Below, piece after piece: positions 24,277 to 33,179 of a DNA stretch of 64,000 nucleotides (position 1 is its first letter; each line of letters starts with the position of its first letter). This DNA is from Lachnospiraceae bacterium 3-1. Lineage in GTDB: Bacteria > Bacillota > Clostridia > Lachnospirales > Lachnospiraceae. A model generated the notes under the pieces. That model saw only the letters and a program-made list of their open reading frames with translations, had not been told where the DNA came from and ran no database searches. A program made the position numbers and the translations under genes. The stretch spans positions 468,111 to 532,110 of the forward strand of contig KE159571.1 of NCBI GenBank assembly GCA_000403255.2. The letters run 5' to 3'.

Positions 24277-25169
24277 TGGATGTGAACCAATTTGCAGTCT
24301 ACCAGCTTAAAAATATCCCAGAAAACAGGCAGATACGGTTTCGGCCTTACAGTGCACTGCAGGAGAAGGGAATCCAGATACAGTATATGGATTATGAGCA
24401 GGTGTACCTGGTACGGATGCAGCCGGAGGACGAGCCAGGACAGATCCGCAAGCGTTTCAATGAGAAGCTGCCAAGGACATTCCACGGGCATTCGATCAGC
24501 GTCAGCGATGTGCTTGTTTTGAATAAGGACGGTGTTGTGACTTCTTACTATGTTGAAAAAGAGGGGTTTACTGTCATAGCCGGGTTTATCCGGATAAGTT
24601 CGTCCGGCACACTTGTGTCTCTTGATACAACAGATTTCCACATCAAGGGGAAGGAGGGGAAATGGCTTGCCTTTGACAGCATTATGATAGAAGGCAGGCA
24701 GTTCTTCCTGATGGAGCATGAAACCTATGGAAAAGAAGTGGCATGGGTTGTGTTGGATGAAGAAGGGAAGATAATTGTAGACCATACATATCAGGGTTTT
24801 GACCAGACGGCCTTACAGCAGATTAAGGATTACCTCAATCTGCCGCAGTTTACCGCAGAGCTGCAAAAACAGGAAATACCCGATGGGAATATCCAGACGC
24901 AATCCGGCAATGCTATGGATAAGCCGCCTCTTGAAAACTGGCAGAAATATATGGAGAATGGGGAGTATCTCCGCAGTTTCGAGATAGATGAAGAACAGAA
25001 TTACAGCATGATCGACGGCAGGCGGAATAATATGTCCCCCAGAGGGAAGAATGGCAGGGCGTCCGTCCTGGAAAAGCTGCGCCGCAAACAGGCGGAGATC
25101 GCAAAGCGGTATGGAAAACCTGTGCAGCAGATGGCAATGGCAGAGGATATAGAGCGCAGACGGAAGTAA
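24273..25169 (+). CDS. YodL / DUF4316 mobile-element protein
   Basis: 298 residues. An N-terminal YodL module (~1-110: FAVYQLKNIPENRQIRFRPY, MDYEQVYLVRMQPEDEPGQI, RTFHGHSISVSDVLVLNKDG) is followed by a beta-rich middle (~115-200) similar to the repeated module in the gene at 21612. A C-terminal DUF4316 segment (~225-298: ENWQKYMENGEYLRSFEIDE, NYSMIDGRRNN, SVLEKLRRKQAEIAKRYGKP) completes it. The combination is a hallmark of Clostridial conjugative and mobilizable transposons. It is the last gene of the operon and is followed by a terminator. The biochemical role is unknown. Confidence 0.85.
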   Translation: MMDVNQFAVYQLKNIPENRQIRFRPYSALQEKGIQIQYMDYEQVYLVRMQPEDEPGQIRKRFNEKLPRTFHGHSISVSDVLVLNKDGVVTSYYVEKEGFTVIAGFIRISSSGTLVSLDTTDFHIKGKEGKWLAFDSIMIEGRQFFLMEHETYGKEVAWVVLDEEGKIIVDHTYQGFDQTALQQIKDYLNLPQFTAELQKQEIPDGNIQTQSGNAMDKPPLENWQKYMENGEYLRSFEIDEEQNYSMIDGRRNNMSPRGKNGRASVLEKLRRKQAEIAKRYGKPVQQMAMAEDIERRRK

Positions 25170-25175
25170 GGAATG

Positions 25176-25217
25176 GAGAAGTGTCTGGCGAACGCTGCCG
25201 GATGCTTCTCTCTTTTT
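25176..25217 (+). terminator. terminator after the YodL gene
   Basis: Stem GAGAAG / CTTCTC around TGTCTGGCGAACGCTGCCGG, in which the loop can itself pair, followed by TCTTTTTAT. Confidence 0.75.
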
Positions 25218-25222
25218 ATGTC

Positions 25223-25251
25223 TTGAACAATAGGGATTTTCTCTGTATAAT
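25223..25251 (+). promoter_or_regulatory. promoter of the Rpn-type nuclease gene
   Basis: TTGAAC (25223-25228) and consensus TATAAT (25246-25251) with a 17-bp spacer. It lies 71 bp before the start. A nearby palindrome, TTTGCCAGGCC-AATTGGCAAA, at about 25280-25301 could be an operator. Confidence 0.75.
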
Positions 25252-25321
25252 AAAACCATAGCAGGCAGGGCATAGCCGATTTGCCAGGCCAATTGGCAAA
25301 AACCAGAACTGGGGTGATATT

Positions 25322-26209
25322 ATGCAGGGTGAAACATTACAGGAAGAACCAGAAGAAAAAACAGCAGAGAAAAAGGAGGCGTTTGCAAAATATACGGCGA
25401 AAGACAGTGTTTTTTCAACGCTTTTCCGGGATAAGAAGTACCTGATGCAGCTATACCGTGCGCTCCACCCAGAGGATGCGGAGACGACGGAAGATGCGCT
25501 TACGGACATTACAATAAGGAATGTACTCACGAATGGACTCTATAATGACCTGGCTTTCAGGGTTGGGGATAAAATTATGTTTCTGGTTGAGCATCAATCT
25601 TCATGGACGATGAATATCATTATACGTGTGCTGATGTATTTAGCGCAGATTTACCACGATTACTTTGAGGAACAGGATGCAGACTTATACGGGAGTAAGA
25701 AAGTTCATGTACCAGAACCGGAATTATACATGATTTTTACAGGAGAGCGTACCGACAGGCCGGAAACGATTTCACTTTCCAAAGAATTTTTCGGTGGGAA
25801 GGAATGTGCCATTGAAGTAAAGGTGAAAGTGCTTTATGGTGGCAAAGGCAATGACATTATCAGCCAGTATGTAAATTTTACAAAAGTATATAATGAACAG
25901 GTGAAACAGAATGGGAGAAGCCGGGAAGCTGTCACGGAAACTATCCGTATCTGTAAGGACAGGGACGTGCTCCGTGAGTTTTTGGCAGGCAGGGAAAAGG
26001 AGGTTATATCTATAATGATGGCTTTGTTTGATGAAGAAAAGATCATGCGTACCCATGTTGCGAGCGAAAAGAAAGAAACAGCAAGGAAAGCTGCGGAAAA
26101 GATGTTGAAGTTGGGGAAATTGTCTGCAGAAGAAATTGCGGGCTGTTTTACTGAGCTGTCTGTGGAGGACATTCAGGAAATTGAAAAAGGGCTGTTTCAA
26201 ACGATATAA
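25322..26209 (+). CDS. Rpn-family PD-(D/E)XK nuclease (recombination-promoting / transposase-like)
   Basis: 295 residues. The nuclease core is at ~20-110: DSVFSTLFRDKKYLMQLYRA, LTDITIRNVLTNGLYNDLAF, then VGDKIMFLVEHQSSWTMNII. The Asp of NDLAF and the ExQ of VEHQ fit the PD-(D/E)XK signature of YhgA/Rpn proteins. A helical C-terminus (SVEDIQEIEKGLF) follows. E. coli Rpn proteins cleave DNA and promote RecA-independent recombination; relatives are often tied to phage defence. Unlike typical IS transposases it has no inverted repeats. It has its own promoter and terminator-separated position. A distant relative lies at 51198. Confidence 0.85.
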   Translation: MQGETLQEEPEEKTAEKKEAFAKYTAKDSVFSTLFRDKKYLMQLYRALHPEDAETTEDALTDITIRNVLTNGLYNDLAFRVGDKIMFLVEHQSSWTMNIIIRVLMYLAQIYHDYFEEQDADLYGSKKVHVPEPELYMIFTGERTDRPETISLSKEFFGGKECAIEVKVKVLYGGKGNDIISQYVNFTKVYNEQVKQNGRSREAVTETIRICKDRDVLREFLAGREKEVISIMMALFDEEKIMRTHVASEKKETARKAAEKMLKLGKLSAEEIAGCFTELSVEDIQEIEKGLFQTI

Positions 26210-26287
26210 TACCTGATGACAAACCGACACAAAAGAAAGAATATATAGAATCCCCGGCTGCAAATGAATACAGCCGGGGTTATTCAT

Positions 26288-26794
26288 ATGGAGGGCAAAG
26301 TGAAAGAATCAGAACTGATAAGAAAAGTACATTCCGCTGTTTATCACCAGTGCCAGCAAAGAGGGTATGCTGCCCCGGCGGATGTGCTGATTGACATAGG
26401 AGCGCTGCCCAAGCAGAAATATGAGGACTGGAGATTTGGGAAAGTACGGTATCTGGAAGCGGCCTGTACGTGTAATTTAAAGAAACTTTCTTTTATTATG
26501 AAACAGATCTGCTCCTATGCAAAGAAAACAAATTTAAAACCGTCATTCTGTTATTACAAGCGGTGGGGCGTGAAGAAAAAGCATGGGTATAAGCCGGTAA
26601 TCCCCTTACGGTTCAGCAAAAGCGGAAACCCGGAGATTGAAAAAGCATATGCGACACACTATGTGGATTTAGGACGGACAGAGCAGTTGAAGAAAGAAAA
26701 GATGGAGAAAGCGGCAGCTGCAGGCCAGGCTGAAATATCGGACGGAACACAAGATATGCCGGAAAATATTTCAGACAGCAGAAGCGGGGCGTAA
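26288..26794 (+). CDS. conserved hypothetical protein of gut Firmicute elements
   Basis: 168 residues from this ATG, basic in the middle. Conserved-looking stretches: LIRKVHSAVYHQCQQRGYAA, ADVLIDIGALPKQKYEDWRF, GKVRYLEAACTCNLKKLSFI, SFCYYKRWGVKKKHGYKPVI, FSKSGNPEIEKAYATHYVD. I recall close relatives in other gut Firmicutes, without a function. The charged helical tail (EQLKKEKMEKAAAAGQAE) looks disordered. No metal or catalytic motif is obvious. It precedes another hypothetical gene by 14 bp, so the two are probably cotranscribed. Confidence 0.65.
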   Translation: MEGKVKESELIRKVHSAVYHQCQQRGYAAPADVLIDIGALPKQKYEDWRFGKVRYLEAACTCNLKKLSFIMKQICSYAKKTNLKPSFCYYKRWGVKKKHGYKPVIPLRFSKSGNPEIEKAYATHYVDLGRTEQLKKEKMEKAAAAGQAEISDGTQDMPENISDSRSGA

Positions 26795-26808
26795 AATGGG
26801 GAGAAGGA

Positions 26809-27444
26809 ATGGAAAAAGAACCGGACAAAAAATATGAAACCATGAAGAAAATCATGGATGCTTTAGAGGATATTTTATGCTCCTACCAAGGCAGGGGGCA
26901 TTTGTCCGTGTATGTTGATCTGGATTCCCTTGCAGTTTTCGCAAATTTGATTGCATACGGACAGGTACAGGTAGAAAATTACAGGTATGACTATGACGGT
27001 AATATCAGGGAGGATAAAGAAGCCGTCCGAATTTACAGGGAACTTGCCCCACAGACAAGATGGCGCGTAGGGCAGCATACCCAGATAGAAGCGATACGGA
27101 TGAATGCATTGAAGCAGCTTGCGTCCCTGGGTACGCCGACGTATCAGGAGCAGATTTATTACGCGGATACAGGTTCTGCCCTGGTATGTGGGGAAATCCT
27201 GCCCTATGGGATTTTCCAGTTGTTTACAGATATGCTGGAAGTGAAGAAATTATATGTTTTCCCCTACCCGTTCCGGGAGGGATGGGAAGAGCCGCTCTAT
27301 TTTTCTTTTGAGCCGACAGAAGCGGCACGGAAGGAAATGCGGAAATATGTGGAGGAAAAATTGGATGAAATGCTTCGTATAATGAGAGAAAAAAGTGAAA
27401 GTCTTGATGGAATCATCCCTAAAGTGAATGAAGATATTTTTTAA
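26809..27444 (+). CDS. hypothetical protein (211 aa)
   Basis: A soluble, acidic protein: YETMKKIMDALEDILCSYQG, HLSVYVDLDSLAVFANLIAY, then YRYDYDGNIREDKEAVRIYR and VFPYPFREGWEEPLYFSFEP. It ends in a charged helix. GGGAGAAGGA lies five bases before the ATG. I do not recognise a family. It closes the plus-strand cargo group and converges with the relaxase gene across a shared terminator. Confidence 0.6.
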   Translation: MEKEPDKKYETMKKIMDALEDILCSYQGRGHLSVYVDLDSLAVFANLIAYGQVQVENYRYDYDGNIREDKEAVRIYRELAPQTRWRVGQHTQIEAIRMNALKQLASLGTPTYQEQIYYADTGSALVCGEILPYGIFQLFTDMLEVKKLYVFPYPFREGWEEPLYFSFEPTEAARKEMRKYVEEKLDEMLRIMREKSESLDGIIPKVNEDIF

Positions 27445-27467
27445 TCATATTCGTTTCGTTGGGAAAA

Positions 27468-27513
27468 AGACAGCCGCAAAATTCTATGTAATCCTGCGGC
27501 TGTTTTTCTGTTC
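27468..27513. terminator. bidirectional terminator between cargo and relaxase genes
   Basis: Stem AGCCGCA / TGCGGCT, with T-runs on both strands (TGTTTTTCT to the right; TCTTTTTCCC on the complement). It serves the two convergent genes. Confidence 0.75.
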
Positions 27514-27520
27514 AGAACGG

Positions 27521-29172
27521 TTAAGAAATGTCGGCGCTTTTCTGTTTTTCCGGCTGTCGGGTGTTTGGCTGCCCTAAAATCTTATCGACATTGGAGCAGA
27601 CGGTATTCAACTCTTTTTGGTAATCCCGGTAGTAATGGTAGGTTTTCTGTGCCTCTTTTTTCTGTTGGACCAGCTTTTCCTTTTCTGCTTTCAATAGCTT
27701 CATGGAGGGGAGTTTCCCGTCTGCTGACTGCCCTTTCAGGAATTTCCGTGCGGCTTCATAGAGTGCGATTTCCGTCGGATGCTCCTGCCGGAACTGCCCT
27801 TTATTCTTTGCTTTCACAAACTTTTGGTAGACAGGTTTATTGGCAAGGTACTGGCCGGTGTAATGGATCTGCTCATTTACCTTCCAGAGATTATCTTCCA
27901 CAGATTTTAAATCTTTTTTGGAAGTGAAAGCATGGTTCTTAATCTCTGAAAAGGAATTTTCCAGGGAATCCCTTGTATCGTACCCATGCTCCTGTATATA
28001 AGCGACCGTCTTAGCCATCTCTTTCAGGTTGGAAAGTTTCACTTTGTTAGCGTATGCGGCATTTTGCTGTGCCTTTACGCAGTCCTGCAGATTAGCCACC
28101 AGACGCAAATCTGACTTGATAAACAGGATTGATATAGCTTCCCCTTGCAGTAGATTGGATGGATGGGGTGCAGACTTCTCCGATTCCGTATTATATTTTT
28201 CCATATCAACCGTTTTCTTTTTATTTTCTTTAGGCTCTGCATTTTCCTTAAACAGCTCCCGGAGGTAATCCTCTTCATAATGTGTGCCGAGCATCCTTCC
28301 AGTGATATGCTTGTTCCGTTCCGGGTGAAGGTAGCTGAACCTGCCACGACTAACTTTCAGCTTGACATTATATATTTCGAAAAGTAATTTCTGAAAATCT
28401 TCCTGGCTGCAGGAAACGGCTGCGGCATCTTCGATGGCAGACCGTAAGAAATCTTTCTGTGTTTGGAATACCATTTTTCGTGGTGTAAGCCCGTCTGCAC
28501 GGAGCTGTCTGTTACGTTCATCCAGTTTCTTTTGCCCTCTTTGTCCTGCGTGGTATTCCCAGTCTGTAATTTTCTTCCCTGCCGGGGCAAGCAGATCTAT
28601 CTGGTGCAGATGTTCCCGGCAGCATATATCCATGAGCGACTGCTTTAAGTGGATCAGGTAATTTTTAGTAACATGATGCTTATACCCGGCATGGGAATCG
28701 CAAGCCCGCTCCATAAAGTCCTGCGTTCCACATCATATTTCCGTAAACTGTTGATTACGATATGCACGTGGATGTTGCCGCTCCCATTATGCCCGTCCAT
28801 GTGGGTACAGACAAGAGCCTGATGTCCGGGGAAGTTTTTCTTTGCATATTCCATTCCGATCTGCTGTGCCTGTTCCCCGGTCAATCCATTTTCTGTAACA
28901 TCCTTTGGATCGAAACTGATGATATAATGGTGGGATTTGATTTCATCATAGGATTCATTTTTGCGGTATAGGGCATTTAGTTCCCAACACTCCATGTCGA
29001 ACGTGAACGGATCACAGTTTAGGCCATCCATGATATATTCCTTACGGGGAATCCATTCACCATTTTCATCAAATATCGGTTTGTTGGTATCTTCATCATG
29101 TTCAAACATGAGATAACGCTGTATCTCTGCATAACTGGCATTTTTACTCGCTATGTGTTTCAGGATTGCCAT
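27521..29172 (-). pseudogene. mobilization relaxase (MobA/VirD2-type), copy A, frameshifted
   Basis: The N-terminal part (from 29172) has the HUH relaxase core: MAILKHIASKNASYAEIQRY, SHHYIISFDPKD, VCTHMDGHNGSGNIHVHIVI, with the three-His metal motif. After YDVER the frame is lost at 28722-28725: the C of CGCCAG is missing. The -1 frame resumes with DFMERACDSHAGYKHHV and runs to 27521 through the long coiled-coil tail. The intact copy B (52936-54405) shows the expected YDVERQDFMERTCDSH. So a single-base deletion splits a ~550-residue protein. It has a ~60-residue middle insert that copy B lacks. Confidence 0.9.
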
Positions 29173-29560
29173 GAGAATGCCCTCCAGAAACCGCCTGGAA
29201 ATCTCCCACCATCTTCAAGACTTCAAATTTCATTTCATAGATTCTGGCCACGCTCTGGTCGATTGCCCTGCGCATTTCCTGTGAATGGATGCCGCCGCTG
29301 TTAAAGTGCCTTGCAATCTGGTTTAAATTGCTGCCAATTTTCCCAAACTCTGCAACCAGTTTTTTCAGTTCCGGCAGGTCTGCCACAATTTCATATTTCG
29401 CTGTGACCTTCTGCTTCATAATTTGTTTTCGGACATATTCAGCCAGTGGGAGGTGCGCAGCTTTAGCGCTTTCAGAGACGATTTCATATTCCGTATCGGT
29501 AAGGCGGAGCATGATCTGGTGCTTGTGTTGTAATTCCTTGTCCTTCTTTGGTCTTGCCAT
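29144..29560 (-). CDS. mobC: MobC-type relaxosome accessory protein, copy A
   Basis: 138 residues. Ribbon-helix-helix start (KHQIMLRLTDTEYEIVSESA, then KAAHLPLAEYVRKQI) followed by the MobC signature DLPELKKLVAEFGKIGSNLN, QIARHFNSGGIH and IYEMKFEVLKMV. It bends DNA at oriT and helps the relaxase open the strands. Its end overlaps the relaxase start by 29 bases, implying coupling. The oriT lies ~300 bp upstream. Intact, unlike the relaxase it serves; it could in principle work with copy B. Confidence 0.9.
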   Translation of the reverse strand: MARPKKDKELQHKHQIMLRLTDTEYEIVSESAKAAHLPLAEYVRKQIMKQKVTAKYEIVADLPELKKLVAEFGKIGSNLNQIARHFNSGGIHSQEMRRAIDQSVARIYEMKFEVLKMVGDFQAVSGGHSHGNPETHSE

Positions 29561-29704
29561 TACATAGTTCCTTTCTGTGAAAATTGTAAGAATGATATTT
29601 CTTTCCTAATTATAGGGACTAAAAAAGAGTTCCTATAAAATAAGCCGATTAGGGAACGCCAATGGGAAACGAAAAAAGGATTTTTTATAGAAATACTTAG
29701 ATTT

Positions 29705-29920
29705 CTCCGCGATTGGGACAATCACGCTGCGACTATTTTTAATAGGAGCCAACTTGCATATTTGGAAAATATGCCAGAACCGAGGGCATGGGGGCGCTGG
29801 ATGTCCGGTGGACATCCGTTTAGCGCAGACCGGAGCAGAGCGTAGACGGAATCCCCATCAAGTTTGCCGGGTAAGCAAAATCCACGAAGTGGGTTTTGAG
29901 TAACTCAGGCGAAACTTGCT
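29705..29920. other. origin of transfer (oriT), copy A
   Basis: Upstream of mobC. The core at 29855-29919 is identical to 54995-55059 except one base. It contains an imperfect inverted repeat, CAAGTTTGCC (29859-29868) with GGCGAAACTTG (29908-29918), and an inner hairpin AAAATCCAC / GTGGGTTTT. A longer flank from ~29709 also matches copy B. Copy A has an extra ~50-bp piece carrying the perfect hairpin GGATGTCC-GGT-GGACATCC. The nick site is unknown. Confidence 0.7.
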
Positions 29921-30130
29921 TTTTATGTCAGAACTGAAATAAAAAGCATTATCCTTATTTATTTCAAATTTTGTAGTGAAATAAAATATTACATGGACAA
30001 CAGTAAAAATTACAAAAAGAATTATTTGAATGTAAAAAATGCTATTATGTATATATCAAGTACAAAGGGGTGCTTGAGTATTTTACAGTGCAAAGTAAAG
30101 AATATATCAAGAAAAGAAAGGAGACTACCT

Positions 30131-30394
30131 ATGAACAAAAAAATGACAGTAACTTTAAGCATGATGATTGTGGCAGCTTTAACTATGACAACAGTTGGCT
30201 TGGCATCTATGTTACCAATTTCGTCTGCAGCAGCGATGAAAGTAATTGATATAATTGATGCAGGATCTACAATAGCAACAATTGTGTCCTTGGTTGCTGC
30301 AGTTGTTGGCGCAGGAGTTGTTAGCACTGGAATTATTGCGACTGCAAAAGCATTAATCAAAAAGTATGGTAAAAAATATGCGGCAGCATGGTAA
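30131..30394 (+). CDS. circular bacteriocin precursor (amylocyclicin/uberolysin type)
   Basis: 87 residues: a 23-residue leader (MNKKMTVTLSMMIVAALTMT, then TVG) and a 64-residue core that starts LASMLPISSAAAMKVIDIID and ends ATAKALIKKYGKKYAAAW. The helical, Ala/Ile/Val-rich middle, the cationic patch KKYGKKY and the terminal Trp are the features of circular bacteriocins, in which residue Leu1 is joined to Trp64. From memory the core aligns without gaps to amylocyclicin, sharing the KKYGKKYAAAW ending. AAAGGAG lies eight bases before the ATG. The mature ring would insert in membranes of related Gram-positives. The usual membrane, SpoIIM-like, ATPase and immunity genes should follow, but only one broken membrane gene does. 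Confidence 0.88.
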   Translation: MNKKMTVTLSMMIVAALTMTTVGLASMLPISSAAAMKVIDIIDAGSTIATIVSLVAAVVGAGVVSTGIIATAKALIKKYGKKYAAAW

Positions 30395-30516
30395 GGTTTT
30401 TATTTTCAGAGCCTAACTTTATGTTAGAAGTATGTGAAATTTATTTTTCGATGTGCAGATAAGATATGGGGATAGGATATTTTATCCTATCTCCTGCACT
30501 GGTTAGTAGAGGTAAT

Positions 30517-30916
30517 ATGATAGGAGAACTAATTTACAAGATTTGGTTTAGAAAACAAACAATATTAGAAAACTATAATGTATTTAAATATTTTGTAGGT
30601 GCAAGTATAATACTCGGAATTATTTTGTGTACCGCAAGTACGTATTTTTTAGCAAAATTGGAAAATAACACTGAAGCTTTTGTTATTTTGAACATATTTA
30701 GCTTCGTGTTTACTATGTATAATTTGCCATCAGTTTCAAAAGAAATAAAAAACAAAAAGTCATATGCTATTATAAAATGCGAGCAGGATGGCACTATTGG
30801 ATATATACATATATAAAGAAAAATGTGATTGTTATTCCATGGTTAATAGCAATGATAGCAAATGCAATTATAAGTATTTTTGTTGATATTAAGGTGACGA
30901 TACTTCTTTTTTCAGT
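30517..30916 (+). pseudogene. membrane protein of the bacteriocin locus, frameshifted and cut by IS4
   Basis: ATG at 30517 with TAGAGG upstream begins MIGELIYKIWFRKQTILENY, then VFKYFVGASIILGIILCTAS (helix 1) and AFVILNIFSFVFTMYNLP (helix 2). The frame ends at 30816, but the -1 frame continues with NVIVIPWLIAMIANAIISIF (helix 3) and VDIKVTILLFS up to the left end of the IS element. So a one-base deletion between ~30770 and 30830 and an insertion both inactivate it. It sits where circular-bacteriocin operons carry their membrane transport/maturation gene, but I cannot assign it to a specific one. Confidence 0.6.
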
Positions 30917-30918
30917 AA

Positions 30919-32511
30919 CTCAAACTTCGCACTTGAATAAGTGCCTATGCACCTTGAAAATTCAATAAGAACTGGCATAAAAATAGCATGAAACCGTCTG
31001 GTTTTGATATAATTGAGTTGTTCAGAAACAATCATATATCCGGAGGCTCATGCTATGAATAAAAGTATAACACAAGACAATCAAAATGATAACCAGATTT
31101 CGAAATCTATCAGAAGATTTTTTACACGGTTTCATCTTTCTTCTGCATTGAAATCTGCTAATGCATACAAAAAGAAGGGGATTCCTGCAGCGCTGATTTT
31201 CCAGTATCTGTTTCTTTTGATATTTTCAAACAGAAGTATGTATATGAACCTGTTGATTGGAAAAGATACGCCGGATTTTGCAAAGGATACCGTTTATCGT
31301 TTTATGAAGATGCTCCAGATTAACTGGATCCGGTTCACAACGATTTTATCCAGCCGAATCATCAGGGATGCCATTGCCCCGCTTGATTCAGCAGACCGTG
31401 CTGACGCACTGATTATTGACGATTCCATGTTTGAACGTAACCGTTCCAAAAAAGTGGAACTTCTTGCAAAGGCATATGACCATGCAAAACATTGTTATAA
31501 ATTTGGTTTTCGTATGCTTACATTAGGCTGGTCAGATGGAAGCGCTTTTCTCCCGGTCAACAGCGTCCTTCTCTCCACCGAAAATAAAAAGAACAGAATC
31601 AACGAAGCAAAGGAAGTTGATAAAAGAACAGTTGGATATAAGCGCCGTATGCTTGCTGTTGAGAAAGGAACGATCGCCATGCTGGAACTTTTAAAATCGG
31701 CTAAAAAAGCTGATATTCCAGCTAAATACGTTCTTTTTGACAGCTGGTTCTCTTCTCCAAGCTCTCTTCATGCTGTCAAAGTAATCGGATATGATGTGAT
31801 TGCAATGGTAAAGAAAACACCTAAAATGTTCTTCCGTTATAACGGCGAAGACATGCCACTGGCAACGATTTACAACAAAAACAGGAAACGGCGTGGACGT
31901 TCCAGATATCTGCTTTCCGTCATGGTGGACGTTGTAAAGGAAGGAAAAATCATCCCTGCCAAAGTGGTCTATGTCCGTAACGGAAACAAGAGAAATGAAT
32001 ATCTCTGCCTTATTTCTACGGACGTGAGCCTAAGTGAAGAAGAGATTATCCGCATTTATGAAAAACGCTGGGATATTGAAGTATTCTTCAAAGTCTGCAA
32101 GAGCTATCTTAATCTAAGCAAAGAATGCAGATCCATATCTTATGATGCAATGACTGCCCATACAGCAATCGTTTTTACAAGATATATGATGCTTTCCTTA
32201 GAGAACCGGGAATCAAACGATATCCGTTCTATGGGAGAACTGTTTTTATACTTTTCTGATGAGCTGTCTGATATCACATGGATACAGGCTTTTCAAATGC
32301 TGCTTCAAATGTTCAGGACTCTGCTTGCGGATCAGATAGATATCTCTGATGAAAAAATTGACGAGCTGGTAGATGCATTTATGGATGCAATACCTGCACT
32401 TTTAAAATCGAAGCTGCAAACGGCATAATTGACTGAACATTGACAACTGAATAACTGCCAGATATTGAATTTTCAAGGTGCATAGCTAAAATCTATGTGC
32501 GAAGTTTGAGA
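30919..32511 (+). mobile_element. IS4-family insertion sequence
   Basis: One transposase gene between inverted ends: CTCAAACTTCGCAC (30919-30932) and its complement at the right (32498-32511). A second matched block, TGCACCTTGAAAATT, lies at 30948-30962 and inverted at 32469-32483. Further paired bases (CTGGCA) extend the inner repeat. No certain target duplication was found. It separates the circular bacteriocin side from the minus-strand membrane-gene remnants. Confidence 0.8.
31055..32428 (+). CDS. IS4-family DDE transposase
   Basis: 457 residues from the ATG at 31055, which has GGAGG nine bases upstream. Catalytic acids: Asp in ALIIDDSMFERNRSKKVELL, Asp in YVLFDSWFSSPSSLHAV, and Glu within the YREK-type signature YEKRWDIEVFFKVCKSYLNL. 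The N-terminal domain (ISKSIRRFFTRFHLSSALKS) and C-terminal helical tail are complete. Appears intact. Confidence 0.9.
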   Translation: MNKSITQDNQNDNQISKSIRRFFTRFHLSSALKSANAYKKKGIPAALIFQYLFLLIFSNRSMYMNLLIGKDTPDFAKDTVYRFMKMLQINWIRFTTILSSRIIRDAIAPLDSADRADALIIDDSMFERNRSKKVELLAKAYDHAKHCYKFGFRMLTLGWSDGSAFLPVNSVLLSTENKKNRINEAKEVDKRTVGYKRRMLAVEKGTIAMLELLKSAKKADIPAKYVLFDSWFSSPSSLHAVKVIGYDVIAMVKKTPKMFFRYNGEDMPLATIYNKNRKRRGRSRYLLSVMVDVVKEGKIIPAKVVYVRNGNKRNEYLCLISTDVSLSEEEIIRIYEKRWDIEVFFKVCKSYLNLSKECRSISYDAMTAHTAIVFTRYMMLSLENRESNDIRSMGELFLYFSDELSDITWIQAFQMLLQMFRTLLADQIDISDEKIDELVDAFMDAIPALLKSKLQTA

Positions 32512-32515
32512 TAAT

Positions 32516-33139
32516 AAGTGAATGCTATACATAGAATAATAGTTGTTCCAACATAGCATATTACATATTTTAGTTTTAGTGCGAATATAGTCTTCAGGGT
32601 CGTTCTATCATTTATACAATCATATATAAATTCTATAAGAATTTGAAGAATTACGTTAAAGAAGGCTACAATATATGTATCCGCAAAAATACCTATAAGA
32701 AGTTTCATATAAACTTCTTTATAGATTTCGAAATTCTTAAATTGCAAGTATAAAGAAACCGGTGTAGCTATGAAATAAACCAAAATAGAAACAAAAAACT
32801 GCATCCCTATAAAAGTCCATCCACCAATTTCTGGGAAAAAGTTGGATCCCTTTTCTACTTCTGCAATTTTATGTTTTTTTGAATACCTTTCGTCTTTTTC
32901 TTTCTATTCATATAATCGCTTTGGTTTACATAAGCATATGCAGACAATAAAATAACCAAAGTAAACCATATTGATACAAAAATAGCACCATTCTTACTTG
33001 AAAAAAATGGTTTCGATGAAGACAAAATAATAAAAAAGTAAGAAAACAAAAGATTCTTCCATTCACGTTCGATATAATCTTTTATCAATTCTTTTTTCTG
33101 TTTTTTACTGAGTCCCTTGAATTCATATATCTTCTTCAT
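32516..33139 (-). pseudogene. multi-helix membrane protein, frameshifted and truncated by IS4
   Basis: Starts MKKIYEFKGLSKKQKKELIK with two helices (LLFSYFFIILSSSKP, GAIFVSIWFTLVILLSAYAY). At a T7 run (32874-32880, A7 on the coding strand) the frame ends at 32855, while the shifted frame continues KIAEVEKGSNFFPEIGGWTF, FFVSILVYFIATPVSLYLQF, YIVAFFNVILQILIEFIYDC and YVICYVGTTIILCIAFTYY, until it meets the IS4 right end. One missing A would restore a ~200-residue membrane protein. Family not recognised; it may be an immunity or transport protein. Confidence 0.6.
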
Positions 33140-33179
33140 AATTCTCCCTCTGAAATTACATTATTTACTAGTGTCTTTT

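Noticed and set aside
25322-26209. Calling the Rpn-type gene an insertion sequence
   Set aside because: The protein is a PD-(D/E)XK nuclease often labelled transposase, but there are no inverted repeats or target duplications around it.
27521-29172. Two separate relaxase genes
   Set aside because: Comparison with the intact copy at 52936 shows a single gene broken by a one-base deletion.
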